Below, one piece after another: positions 1-11,784 of a stretch of 64,000 bases of DNA (positions are counted from its first letter, which is position 1; each line of letters starts with the position of its first letter). A program made the position numbers and the translations under genes. Origin of the DNA: Eucalyptus grandis (lineage: Eukaryota > Streptophyta > Magnoliopsida > Myrtales > Myrtaceae). Location of the stretch: the NCBI RefSeq assembly GCF_016545825.1, contig NC_052613.1, forward strand, positions 38,327,790-38,391,789, written 5' to 3'. The notes under the pieces were generated by a model that ran no database searches, was not told where the DNA came from, and was given only the letters and a program-made list of their open reading frames with translations.

Positions 1-636
1 CCAAGTAACCTCGAACCTTCTGACAAAAACAGAAGGCACCGATCTGGAACCTCGAAGGAATAAAAAAGGAAGATAGATGCTGGCCCACCATGACCCATAA
101 GCTTTTAGCTCCCAGCCCAAAACCATCCCCAATAAGGAAATATTATATATACCTGTCTTGTCACATATATCCATAACAAGCATTCTTGTCAAAAAAAATT
201 TATCTTTCTCATTCTCTCTAAGCTCGCTCTCTAAACAACGATGGTGTTTCTCTCTTTCCTCTTCTCCCTATCAATCCTCTCTCTCCTGTTCCATCCACTA
301 CACGTACAATGCCTCCAACTCCTGCCTCTCTGTCGCCACCATCGTCAAGCCGCCTCCTGTTATTCGTTCGATGGCCACTAAGGAGTTGTCCAACTTCGAC
401 AGCATGTTCTCCCGCGCCAGCCTCCATTCCCTCTTGCTTGAAAAACCCCTCTCGCCATCCCCTTCCTCTTAGTTCGACCTCCATGCCTCCCCCACTATCA
501 CCACTGGCGGAGCCACTTTTGCTGACCAAGCCACAAATATTTTGCCGAACGAGACGCCGACAACGGCCATGGACAAACGTCGGCATCGCTTGCAAGCCGT
601 TTGTGCAGAGTTGGCTTCACCCATCTCTGTCTCCAA
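1..636. other. No supported gene; pyrimidine-rich stretch
   Basis: Several short overlapping reading frames on both strands cover 158-600, but they are rich in Ser/Pro/Leu, lie in a CT-rich stretch, and none resembles a family I recognise. A TATA-like tatatata string lies at about 142-150 and a CT-rich leader follows at 200-300, so a decayed promoter or 5' leader is possible. I see no splice-supported gene model here. Confidence 0.4.
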
Positions 637-785
637 ACGCCGATCAAATCTGGCCGAATGATGATTGACGACGGGCGTGGACGAGTGTCGGCGTTGCTCG
701 CGAGCCAGGGAGAGAAGAAAATAGGTTGGCGACGAGTGGCTAGCAAGTGATGTTGCTATTCACGCCGATCAAATCTGGCCGAATG
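637..785 (+). repeat. Two-copy direct repeat, period about 125 bases
   Basis: A 24-base string beginning acgccgatcaaatctgg is present without change at 637-660 and again at 762-785. The bases before each copy are also related but diverged: a cgtcggcatcgcttgcaagcc-like segment near 578-598 corresponds to a gtgtcggcgttgctcgcgagcc-like segment near 684-706. This is a short diverged tandem duplication just upstream of the ribosomal-protein pseudogene. Confidence 0.7.
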
Positions 786-830
786 CAACTGCACGTACGT
801 ACAGTGTCCCGTCTATCCCTAAGTTCTCTC

Positions 831-866
831 TCCTCCTCCTCCTCCTCCTCCTCCTCCTCCTCCTCT
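831..866 (+). repeat. (CTC)n trinucleotide microsatellite
   Basis: An uninterrupted run of about eleven cct/ctc units lies just upstream of the P0-like start codon at 898. It reads as poly-Ser or poly-Glu in spurious frames. Confidence 0.9.
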
Positions 867-897
867 CCCCCACATTTCTCTGTTGCTGATGCTACTA

Positions 898-2554
898 ATG
901 GCGGTGAAACCAACCAAGGCGCAGAAGAAGATCCACTACGACCAGAAGCTGTGCACTCGCAGGTACTAAACGTGGAGGCCGGTATAAGGTGGGCTCGAAG
1001 CAGCTCCAGGACATCCGGCATAGCTTGCAAGGTGAGTTTATCGTCCTCATGGGCAAGAACACCATGAGGAAGCTCTCCATCAAGATCCGTCCCGACTGCA
1101 CTGACAACATACAAAACGATGTAATAGAAGGAAATTGCAACCTTGTGCGGCATTTTATCAGAGTATCGGCAGTCGAACTCAAACAATGTTATCTTTAGAA
1201 TGTTGCGAATGCGTGTTGAGTTCTTTAATACTTGGAATAAGCGAGATTTCCGGTCAATAGTAATTTATCTAGTTGTCAGTGCAGTTGCAAGAGAAAGTGT
1301 GAGAAACGATGGCACACAGTGTAACTATTTATCTACTATCATCTTCTAGAGTTGTCTCCCAAATCGGTACATCGTGCCACTATGGTTTCACACTGCAAAA
1401 TTTAATGCTTTACACTGGAAAGTCTGATTAAATCAGGGATGTGGCGCTGATCTTCACAAAGGGTGACTTGAAAAAAGTGCGTTAAGAGGTTCCCAAATAT
1501 AAGGTATATGTGTTGAAAGTTATAGAAGTCTTGCTCGCCATAAAACCTCTTTTCGCATTCATTTTGCTTGCCATAAAATCCTTGAGAAAGTCGTTCTATT
1601 CAGCCTATAAAAGAAAATGAGATTACTGATCTTCACACCTAATCGAGGCTATTTCTTCTGTGGGGATTTCTTGTTTATTCCTTTTCTTTTTAGTCTGATC
1701 AAGAGACCATAAAAAGTTCGTATAATTTGCAATCGTGGTTCTGTTGAGCATGGTGGAAAGCTTGCACTTTGAGCATCTTCATCAGCTTAACATCACATCA
1801 GGGACTGACGATACACAGTATTCTCATTCTCCTTTGGAAGTTTTCCGGACCAATTATCAATTGTTGACTTTTTGGATTTGCATCTTTGGGTTTCCTTTTA
1901 TGGACTTTTCGACAAGTTGATCCTCTATTGGCAAAAGTCCTCGACGAAGTATGATTAAGATAAGAGTTAGCTTTTTCCATTATGAATAATCCTATGTTGA
2001 CTCACGCTTTCTAAGGCAACTAAATTGATTCTGCTCGTGTGGTAATTAAGTTCATGCTTAGCTGAACAGGTGGGAGCTCCAGCTCGTGCTGGTCTCATTG
2101 CCCCTATTGACGTGGTAGTTCCACCGGGCGATACCGGACTCAACCCTTTTCAGACTTTCCTTCTTCCAGGTAGAATTATCAACAAGTAGAATCATTTGTC
2201 TTTTTTGCTTAAGACAAGCAGAATCATGTCCAACAAGTTTTCTTCTGGGCAAAAAAACAAAAAACAAAAAAAAAAAAAGTTACTCAGACGTCCCCTTTTC
2301 TCTCAGTTGCCGAACATCCCCGCAAAGACAAGGAATACCTCAAGGTAGCGCACGGGTGTTCTTGTTCCATTTGTCTTGAGTCTGTCTATTCCAAGCGTGT
2401 TGTCTTTTGGCAAGATAAAAATTTTCAGTGATTTTCAGGATCCAAGCAAATTTGCCACAGCCATGCCACTGCTCCAGCAAAGGAAGGAAAAAAGAAGGAA
2501 GGAGTGGAGGTGCAGCCAGCGGATGATGACTTTGTTTCTGGCTTGTTTGATTAG
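898..2554 (+). pseudogene. 60S acidic ribosomal protein P0 pseudogene
   Basis: P0 (uL10) is the scaffold of the ribosomal stalk. It binds 28S rRNA and recruits P1/P2. Pieces in order: the N-terminus MAVKPTKAQKKIHYDQKLC from the ATG at 898; the GSKQLQDIRHSLQG...VLMGKNTM block at about 990-1075; ALIFTKGDLKKV at about 1443-1480; [20 protein letters not shown] at about 2069-2128; EYLK ending at 2344; DPSKFA from 2439; and an acidic tail DDDFVSGLFD ending in TAG at 2552-2554, matching the conserved P-protein C-terminus. The pieces are separated by intron-like gaps with plausible splice sites, so this looks like a decayed gene copy, not a processed one. It is dead: stop codons follow LCTR and KKV, the central and C-terminal domains are largely missing, and the 3' part is frame-shifted. 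The family call is firm; the exact exon edges are approximate. Confidence 0.85.
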
Positions 2555-3638
2555 GTTCCTTTGCCTTGTACAAAAGAATTTTGTGTCCTTTTTCCCACAA
2601 TGGCAGGTATAAAGCTGTACTCAGATTGGAAGATCGCTATGCCCCAATTGCAATGTCAAACAATTTTATTGCAAAAAGTTCTAGCATGAAATTGCTTTGC
2701 ACTAAGATGGATCCAGTCGAAATTCTAATGAATCAAGGATGCGTTAATTGCACATTGTTAGAATCTGTGACCCTCTTGTTTGTTAGAATGGCATCACTGT
2801 CATGATAGAGAAAGGCCTCCTTTTACTCATTGAGCTTACACTCCAACTTTGATGAAGTTTACAATCCAACTATATGATAATATCAGTGATTAGTATTCAC
2901 TTATTAACAATCATAAAATGGACTGAAGGAGTATCTACTGCTTGCAAAACTCTCTTTCTGTAAAAGAAAATTTCCAGAGCCACGATCCAGATAATTTCCA
3001 GAGCCACAAAATCGTTATACAACAGTTTTTGGTATTGTTAATTGACAACAGAAACTAATATAAAGCACCTAAAAAATAATTGGTTTAGATACTATTTTAC
3101 TCGGTGCAGTATTTTTTTTTTTCCTTTGGCTATTTATTCATCTAATAGGAGGCAAACAAAATTAAAACTTTCTTCAGAGCTATACTCAAAATTTTGATTG
3201 ATTTTATCCGGTATGATTTGAGTTCTTCCTTCCTGTACGTCTGAAATAACTTCTGTACATAATCTGTTTGAGCTCTACTTGATGCTTTTCTGTTGAGCTT
3301 CTTAACGGAGGAAACACTAGTAACAATGATGCTGAAATGGGAAATAGAAGACACCTGTCAAAAATTTTGAATGCAAAGAAGAATGTACAAGTTAAATCAT
3401 TATCAAATAAAAGTTGACAGAGGGAGTCGTGACTTGTGCACACAAATTTCTAAATTATTGACACTATATGTTAAGATCACTACTGATAAATCAAATATAG
3501 TTGCAATTTCTTATTCTCATAACGCAACCTGAAGAGCTGATGCTAACCTTGAAATTAGAGTGACCAGATAAATGAAGAGCAATAAAGCCTTGTGTTGCAT
3601 GATGAGGAATAATGAGTTTGTGGCCACCATTTGTAGCA
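2555..3638. other. Intergenic, no gene seen
   Basis: AT-rich sequence lies between the P0 pseudogene (+) and the 3' end of the CDC6 gene (-). The two genes point at each other, so this contains both 3' flanks. Short open frames here have no recognisable content. Confidence 0.6.
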
Positions 3639-6600
3639 CTACTGAAGACAGTTTCGGAAGAAACGAACTCCCTGTTCAGAATATAGTAAATGGTGAGAGT
3701 TGGACTTTGATGATATCTTAATGAAGAAGCTATAGGTAGAATGATGAGAAAAGCGTCCTTTTTCTGATACCTGCAATGCAAATGTAATGTCTGCTTCATC
3801 AACTTTTAATGCTATTCTTCGTAATTTATCTTCTCGAGATTGACCTAGTTTGAGAAGACCCTGCAATTTCAGTGATGGCCATCAATTAAGCAGATACTAT
3901 TTCATTTTAAAGACTAATCTGCAAAATAAGAACCAAAGAATGATAGCACATTTGGAGATGGTATATTACCTGATCATTAAGGACCCTGCACATACTAGAA
4001 AACTCCAGAAATCCAGCTGCAGGTATGTGTGTTGATTTGCAGACATCCAGGTAACTTTTGTGTAACTGCATTTCTATACCAAGTTAGCTAGCAATAGCAA
4101 CTGCAAAATTCTTCTGCAGTCAGAAGTAGAAAATGAGACGCACCTCTCCGACAGTTGTATCCTTCTGCCGACCGCGGAAAAGTTTCACAGCAGAGCAAAG
4201 TATAATCTGCAGTCCGGTTGTTAAGAAAGTAACAAAAGTTTTAATAGTGTGGCCAGCTAAGGACAAGTAAAGAAGAAATGAAAAGCCCTGGATATAAATG
4301 GCTAAAGCATACAAAACTGTTGATTTTTATACCTGTATATCGAGCTGCTATATATACAACGTAATTTGATGCTACTCAGTATTTGCTTAAACATACCTGT
4401 TGATGTTGGGGAAGAATCTGAATGGTGTCCACCACTGGTGATCTGAATGTTCTGGATAATGCAAGAACCATGTGATCTATCCTGACCTGGCAAAAGTTTA
4501 AGAAATCAGAAATGCCTAAAGAGGAGATGGACAACAATATTCTTTAACAATTTTAGATAATATAATATTTCAACCTGAAAAAGTTAAAGATGATAAATGA
4601 CATAGTAACAATTATAAAAGTCAATCTGATACGGGTACATCTCTCTTAACAGACAAAATGCTTCAATAAAGACAAATGAAAACCACTGCATTTGATAAAC
4701 TAATTCTAAAGATGGCAAAATTATTCATGAAGAGTCTGCAGCATACTTCCCTGTTCCACATATTACGTAGTGTTTCTGCTAAAGTTCATCTGCTTGATGT
4801 TCTTACAGTTTATTATCTATTATCAGTTGAATTGCTTTACAACAATTTTGTGAATGAGCTATATTCATTGGACCCCTAATGGTTTTAATGCGTCTGAGTG
4901 ACTGACAAGAGAATGGTACATTTGATGAACATAAATTCTAATTCAGACATGCAGAAGGAAATTTCTCTATAAAACACTTGCCATCGATTGGCAGACGTTA
5001 AAAATAGCCTTCATTTTAACGGGTATGTGTGACTAGAGCCAATTAGAGAGATCAAAGCTTGGAAGAGGAATGCAAAGTCACCACAGCAGACACTCACAGC
5101 ATCTATTTCTTGCAGTTTTGAGAATTCAGGCGTTGTGACTGCTTGCTGACCCTTCTCCTCATCATGCATCGACAAATTTGTGCTCCTTGTTGACTCTTGA
5201 AGCTCCACCTCTAGCATATCAATTGCACCCCTGCAACAACACCTAACTTCAGTTACTACTTATGGGAATGGAGACAATTTATAAAAGAAATCATATAATC
5301 TATTGCAATAACTGGTGAATGCCTTCACTGGCAATGTGGAGAAGTTAACAGACTGAGAAATCAATTTGCCAAAACAAGGAAAAAATTCTCATTAAAGAGT
5401 AGTAATTCCTACAGTAATGACAATGGTATGGGGGCTTTTCTTTCTCGAATATAGAGCTCACAAAGAGTATCGATTTCTGTATTTCTGATGATAATATCAA
5501 TGCTTATATTCTTAAAAAATACAGTAACAGGAAGAAATCATGGCATGAATGCTGGCAAATCTAACAACCTAGGATACGCTACAAGTGAACTTATCTTGTT
5601 TTAAGTTACAAACCTGCAAATACAAAGAGCTTTCCGCATGTCTCCAGATGCTGCTGCAACTTTCTGTTGTATCACATTCACTCAGTATCCATATATACAA
5701 ATAATTAAAGAAACAGCAGACATGATGCAAGAGTTTCAAACTCAGGAAAAAAAATACTAACGGACTCACTCTGGCACAGAGTTCCAGGGCATGTGGTTGA
5801 AATACAGGATAAGGGAGCACCTGTCAAATGAACAGCCGTCAACATCAATGGTAGGTAAAATGTACCATATTCACAGCCACCGAAACTTCAATTTAAGGAT
5901 AAATGGAAAAAGAAGACAATATATCTCGTGAAATGACTCATAGAGGTAGATTAGGCATCACGATATTGAAGTTCAAATACCCACATACTCAATTTCAAAA
6001 AGGAAACAGATTCAGGGTTTTGTATTCAGATGTTGCATGGTGCTGAGAACACGAGAAGATTCTAATAGGGAAAAGCATATAACTACCTTGAGTCTCTCTT
6101 GAAGAATCCTGACAATCTGCACTGGGGAGTAAGCCCGAAAAGTAACAATGGTAGGCTTGCCTAACAGGAACAAAAGGACAAAGACAGTAGTGAGCACTAT
6201 ATCCAGATCAGAGAAACACTAAGGGCTTGTTTGTTTGAGATTCAGCAAAAGCAAAAGGTATTTATTTGCTTTCTGCCAAAATTGAAATTATCATTCGAAT
6301 TTTAAAATTTTTGAAGGAATTACATGTGAATATGTGTGTTTATATTTATTTGTTGCAAAAGCTTCAAGCGTTTTACATTCAAACAAAGTGAAAGTGCGTG
6401 AGCCACAAAATTTAGAGTAAGCAAAAAGTCAAAACTAAATTCTATCAAGACAAAAGTTTGTATCTCATCAAGTCAAGAAAAGATGGCTCACAATTTAAGG
6501 ATTGAAGCCTCGGTAGAAAACGATCTGCCAAGTCTATTGCATTTGCTATTCCTGCAAGAAGGAATATGGCCAAACTGATGTCAAATTGCATGTAGCATAT

Positions 6601-8795
6601 TGCTTTATAGAATAATAAAAGAAAGTAAAAGGTACAGTATCAACCAGATATAGTGAGCAATGATAAGTACCTACTAATATACATTTAGAGAATGGGAAAG
6701 TGGTGAGCATAAAAGATCATGAAGCACAGCACGGTCTTTTGTGATCAAATAATCCAACTCATCTGCAATAATTAGCCTGCAAGAGGAAAAAATTAGTTCA
6801 GTAGAAGCTTAGACTCATATACTCCTACTGCCATAAATGTGAGCAATTTAAAAGAATTTGCATCTTCTTGCAACATGTTGAACCGTATCAGGATCTACAT
6901 GACTTTGGGCCAATACTGCCTCATGGCATGAAGTGTTCATAAGTATAGTCAATGAAATTGCTCCTTACATCATCTTTCTGGATTGTTGCTTCTCTGAATA
7001 TAATTTCTGAAGCTGTTGCAAAGCTGAGGTACGATTATTTGTCATTTTCGGCAATTGGTACTTGGATAATATCTGCCAGCAAACATGGCAGGTAAGGATG
7101 TGCAGGGTCTAACATGCAAAAGTAGATGCTTTTCCATTATAACTACCTTGCTGAAGATCTCTGATGTGCTGGATAGAGAAGTGCAGTTTAAAGCTAAAAC
7201 TTCTGGCTGCTGAAGGCCTGCCTGGAAACATTCGAAGCATTTTTGTAAAGAGAGGTCCCAAACAGATCAACAGTTGTGAAATATGTTAGAAGAAATCAAA
7301 AAGCATCGTGACTTCTGGTTCTGAACTCTCATAGCAAACGGGTCAAAAGATAAAATTGACTTGACAATTTCTAAGGTGAGCACAAAAAACTACTCCTATA
7401 ATCTACTTTGGAGATCTGAGTATCTAAATGCTGATATTCAAGAAAGGTAACTTCTCTATTATGAAACTCTAACCTTGTGAAAGCTGTAATTGATTAATAA
7501 CTTTCAAGGAAATATGTGCACAAATAACATCAAGGTCCTTTTGAGAAGCACCAAGACATTTTCATTGTCTATAAAGCATGTCCTTACTCTTTAAGGAAGG
7601 TGTTTAACTTGTGAAAATGTAGCTATGCCAAAGTACATCATATATTCTTATCTAAAATGATGAATGAAGGTTCTTGGGATCCTATACACAGAAAGGATAA
7701 TAAATATAACCACAGCATCATCAAGCAGTAAAGAATGGAAAGCTAACCTCCTGTGTCCAATGCAGTACGAGCGCCTTCACTTTTTCCATGGACAAGGACT
7801 TTCCTGTCCCAGGGCATCCACAGATGTATAGGCTGCCGGCTTTCCCATGCTCAATGCATCCCTTGCAAAAATCCACAATCATCTTTTGTTCATTTTCTCG
7901 GCAAGATACAGATGGTGGCAGCGTTGACACGTGAAGCGCTTCCTTCGCTGCACTCATCTGCTGAGGATCTGTCGTCACATTACAGAAACATTAGTTTCCT
8001 TTTGTCGCAATTAAAGTCAGCACTGCTATGGTGTTCACTGTATCTTGATAGGTTCTACTTGCCTCTCGGATTCCATTTTCTATCTGCGACGAGACTATCG
8101 GGCAATCCCTTGGCTGGCGATTTCTTCAGTTTCAAGGGCTTATCGGCAACTGCTTTCTCAATTCTCTGCGGATAATTTCAGATTAGCAAAACCATTGGTG
8201 TTTCCAACTTCCTAGTCAGGCGTGCGCCGAAATTTGCATGACCGAATCTTATTACAGCGTAAACCCAGAAATAGTACAAAATTTACGGCTGATCCTGATC
8301 AATTGAATCCTACATAATGACACTAACTACGTGATTTTCCTTAGATGACACGGAATCGAATTCGCCATAACAGATCCACTATCTAAATCGCCTTTTCACT
8401 TCCTAGCGGTTGCAATAAACGCACATTCAATTTGACGAGTACAGAATTTAAGAATGCGATCTCTCCATCATCAGTTCAGTATCCATTCAGTTGCGGCGGC
8501 AAACCGACGGCGACGCTGACTTCAACAACGGCGTAACTACAGAGTATGAAGCGAATCTCGAGCTCACTTTCGGAGGAGTGTTTGGGCTCTGATTCAGGCA
8601 CCGACGGGGCGACACTCTCTTCGCCGCCGGATCGACGGCACCGCCCTCGCGGAGAGCGGCGGCGGCGGCCGATGCATGGGATCTGAGCTTCCGCTTCTGA
8701 GGAGTGGAGTCGCCGTCGGAGCCGGCGAGAGCCTCCGGGAGATTCTTGGGGGCGGGGGAGATCGGAGAGCCGCCTCGTTTGGCGATGGAAGGCAT
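3639..8795 (-). CDS. CDC6: Cell division control protein 6 (CDC6), 16 exons, one frameshift
   Basis: CDC6 is an AAA+ ATPase that joins ORC on chromatin to load MCM helicase before S phase. Exons (minus, 5' to 3'): 8795-8568, 8165-8063, 7968-7748, 7221-7147, 7072-6969, 6776-6671, 6551-6492, 6160-6087, 5820-5770, 5663-5614, 5230-5098, 4486-4397, 4206-4144, 4065-3970, 3860-3771, 3671-3639. All junction phases agree; about 525 residues, near the plant length. The start MPSIAK resembles plant CDC6 N-termini. Exon 1 has a basic KRKLR stretch and SPRR (CDK-type site). Walker A GCPGTGKS is at about residues 161-168, Walker B IIADELD at about 246-252, then the GIANAIDLADRFLPR sensor-type block and TFRAYS. 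The C-terminus is a winged-helix region ending RFFRNCLQ. Exon 6 lacks one base in the homopolymer at 6711-6714: the second half reads correctly (FMLTTF...CILVG) only in the shifted frame. Intron 2 has a GC donor. Family call very sure; functional status depends on whether the frameshift is real. Confidence 0.92.
6221..6395. mobile_element. Possible MITE inside CDC6 intron 7
   Basis: The intron between exons 7 and 8 holds a segment that opens with gggcttgtttgtttgag and closes with cattcaaacaaagtg. These are imperfect inverted ends of the kind seen in short hAT-type MITEs in plants. No clear target duplication is visible, so the call is tentative. Confidence 0.35.
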
Positions 8796-8917
8796 TGCCG
8801 CGGACGAGCGAATGCTGAGGAATCGGGATGGCGAATCGGTAGGGTTTGCTCGGATTTGAGGAGGGGAGGGCAGAGATGGCAGAGATGGCGGAGATGGATA
8901 TAAGCGGTTTTGTTTTA

Positions 8918-8925
8918 GCGGGAAG
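8918..8925 (-). promoter_or_regulatory. Degenerate E2F-like site upstream of CDC6
   Basis: gcgggaag here is one mismatch from the reverse complement of the E2F/DP consensus TTTSSCGC. It lies about 125 bases upstream of the CDC6 ATG, near a perfect site at 8946. Plant CDC6 genes are known E2F targets at G1/S. Confidence 0.4.
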
Positions 8926-8945
8926 GGATGAGCGCCACCGCTTCG

Positions 8946-8953
8946 TTTCGCGC
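8946..8953 (+). promoter_or_regulatory. E2F/DP binding site, CDC6 promoter
   Basis: tttcgcgc matches the E2F consensus TTTSSCGC exactly and lies about 150 bases upstream of the CDC6 start codon at 8795, within the expected promoter. Orientation relative to the gene is not critical for E2F. It supports S-phase-entry regulation of this gene. Confidence 0.6.
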
Positions 8954-9162
8954 CAGTACGCGCTCCAAACTATTGCTTTTAAAATTGCAAACCGTAACTT
9001 CTTCTTTTTCTTTTTTTTAACTTTTCTTGTGTTTTTTTGCTTTTTCAAAATATCACGAAACGGTGTCATATCCCTTCGAATCCAAGATTCCTTCAAAAAA
9101 AAAATCGAAAAGAAAAATAAAAAGGTTCTGAAAAACTATGACCATGATAAAATCATGCAACT

Positions 9163-10054
9163 TCAGGAGTGTACAACCGGACCGGGTATACCCGGTTCCC
9201 AAACTGGCCCACCTGGAAAATAGGATTGGGAATCGGTTCTCGTTATAACTGGTCCGGGAATTGATTTCCAAAATTCAAAACTGATTTAAACCTGTCTGGA
9301 AATAGGTTCCGAGTGATTACCCACCCGAAAACCAATTCCCGAATCAGTTTTGGAACTGGTTCTCGGACCAATTTGTAAGTAAAGGTCCAAAACCTTTTTT
9401 TTCCCCTTGATTTCTATTATTACTCCCACAATCACACGATGTTTTTCGTCTTGACTCTTTCAAACACGCATGGCACTCCTCCTTTATCGTTCCTCTTCCT
9501 CACTTGCTTCCCTCTCTCACCAGCTCCCTCCCGCATCGTCCAATAGACAGACGATGTTCATAGTCGCCAAATTCTTACGTATCACATGGATTGACTCGTC
9601 TAATTTATCTTTTGCAGGAGGAGTTACGCTTACATACATGTAATAATTGTGGAAATAAGACTAATATTAGACCCATGTTTGTTATTAATTATTTGCCTTA
9701 TGATTTTATTTATTATAATTAGTCTTGTAGATCCTTAATTTTTCGTTTAATCAAAAAGTTCATATATTTATTTATTACAAGCGTTTAATGTTTCAATACA
9801 AATTAGGAGAATTACCTTATTTTCTCGCGTATTAATATAAAATTCGAAGTTGTATAGGATATCGGGAATTGCAAAACAAGTTCTAGTGGAAACGGGGTTA
9901 ACCCTTGAACCGGATCGGAAAAACATGATAGATCGGGTATAGGATCCAATACAAATACGGTTGGGTATATGGTCCAAAAAAGAAGAATCGGTTATAAAAG
10001 AGTCGAAGACGGGGTTCAGTTTAGAATTCACCGCCTTGGACCCGATCACCTCTA
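9163..10054. mobile_element. Non-autonomous hAT-like DNA transposon
   Basis: This 892-base segment is flanked by identical 8-base direct repeats, atgcaact, at 9155-9162 and 10055-10062. The ends are imperfect inverted repeats: tcaggagtg on the left, and cacctcta on the right, whose reverse complement is tagaggtg. An 8-base duplication with short AG-rich ends is the hAT pattern. The subterminal regions are filled with ccggt/accgg-type short motifs in both orientations (9177-9365 and 9890-10040), as is common in subterminal transposase-binding zones. No transposase is encoded. It lies about 370 bases upstream of the CDC6 ATG. Confidence 0.75.
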
Positions 10055-10062
10055 ATGCAACT

Positions 10063-11784
10063 CATTACGTGACTGGATTTAATGAGGCCAATTTTGTAAG
10101 ATAACATGTTTATTTTAAATATATCATAAACAAATTTGATTAAAAATATGTCGTAAATGGGTGAATCCATATTTTAACTCATTTTTTAGGCTCACACCTA
10201 CTCAAGCTGAAAATTCCTCAAATGCAATAAATAAACAAATTCACATGTTCTTCTCGGTAGGTATGATTCTGAATGACTACATAGTCGACGGTCATAGTTG
10301 AGACTCTCGCCAATGCCTTCATCGCTCTTCTATTAGATGCCAATTGCGTCAAGAGTTTGGAAGCCTGAACCAGACCAACCTAGCCGTTTCGATACCCTTC
10401 TGCAGGCAATTCAACATCATAATCAGCCGGACAACCTGCAGATCCTCCAAACTCAAATGAAATCTCACCCCTGATCCTTAACTTCGAACCCAGAAATTTC
10501 CCCTCAAGCACGAATCACGAACCCTAGGAGGAGGGGAAGGAACATGCCAAGTGAAGAGCACGACCCGGGGTCGACGAGTGAGCTCGACTGAATAAGTGCG
10601 AAGGCATGACGAGGAGCGAGTACCCGAGAGGCATTGAATCTGAGTCCTCCGGTAGCGAAGCCGACAAGATGAAAAGAAAAGGCGAAAAGACGGAGAAATC
10701 GGAGAGGCGGTGAGGATGATAAACCTCGAGATATTGAAAGACTTACGATCCTTCTTTTGAGGTCCAGAATATAGTCATTTTCTTGAGTGATTTTCTTATA
10801 TTTTCTAATTTCTCGACTTATTAATTTATTCTTTCATCTTTTAATCTAATCTAATGCCACTATTTTGCTATTTATTGAAATTAATAAATTAATTTCATGG
10901 AGTGGATTTGAATAGTGAAAAGCACCTCTTGACGATTTTGTAAATCAATTATTTCCTTATCACGCTCTTGATTGATCAATATGTTTTCACTCTAATCTGA
11001 ATTTTCTCTTGCATATTGCCATAAAACAGTTTAATTTAAGATGGCAGGAGGGATATTAATTGCATTTTTGCTGACGCGGTATTCTGAAAATCGTGGGTTG
11101 ATTTTCTTCTTTATATAATATGGCTGAAACAGTATTATATCTATATATGTATTCGATTCAACGTGTCGGTATCTATATATTTTTAAAAAGATTTATGTGG
11201 TTCAAAGCTGGTGTCAAGCCAAGAAGAACAAAATTACCAACTTTTATCTACTTAAATTGAAGTTGTTGAAGTTACCAACTTTATAGAAATCAAATTACCA
11301 TCTTTTCTAACTAAGTTTTCGATTATATTGATATCATAACCCTTAACCAAGTCGCTTACTGACATTCATTTGGTCAAATTTCAATCACCAACTTTTCTAT
11401 ATAATTTACTCACTTTTATTGAAGCTATGCACTCATACATGAATTTACTAATACATTCTTTTTTCCCGTTGAAATATATATCTCTCATTGAACGGGTACT
11501 ATTCAGAAGAATAGACTTATCTCATGGTAAATGAGGACACAGATTTATCATTTATCCATTTAATGAAGCTAGAATTTCCAAGTACAAGCATTAAAATAAA
11601 TGGGTTTTTTTATAAAGATATATTTAAGATTTTCCAGGCAAGACAAATACAAACTCAAATGACAAGAAAATAAAATGATTACATGCATCGTCGTCCCCAT
11701 GCACACCAATCTTTAAGACCTATGCGCACGCTTTCTTCTCGATCGCGAAGACCCATCGGTCAATCCTTCCTTACTTATCTGTCA
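10063..11784. other. Intergenic between hAT element and CYP86A
   Basis: 10280-10700 is more GC-rich than its surroundings and may be a decayed coding fragment, but neither strand gives a continuous frame or a family I recognise. 11220-11410 carries a loosely repeated taccaacttt-type motif. The rest is AT-rich and featureless. Confidence 0.5.

Noticed and set aside
309..668. Pro/Ser-rich frames near the left edge as a possible secreted protein
   Set aside because: Overlapping frames of similar length on both strands, no signal-peptide-plus-domain structure, and overlap with the direct repeat at 637.
8476..9096. 206-codon open frame on the minus strand over the CDC6 5' region
   Set aside because: It is out of frame with the CDC6 first exon and runs through the promoter and a poly-Lys-coding T-run. 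The CDC6 exon model with matching splice phases and homology explains the coding sequence.
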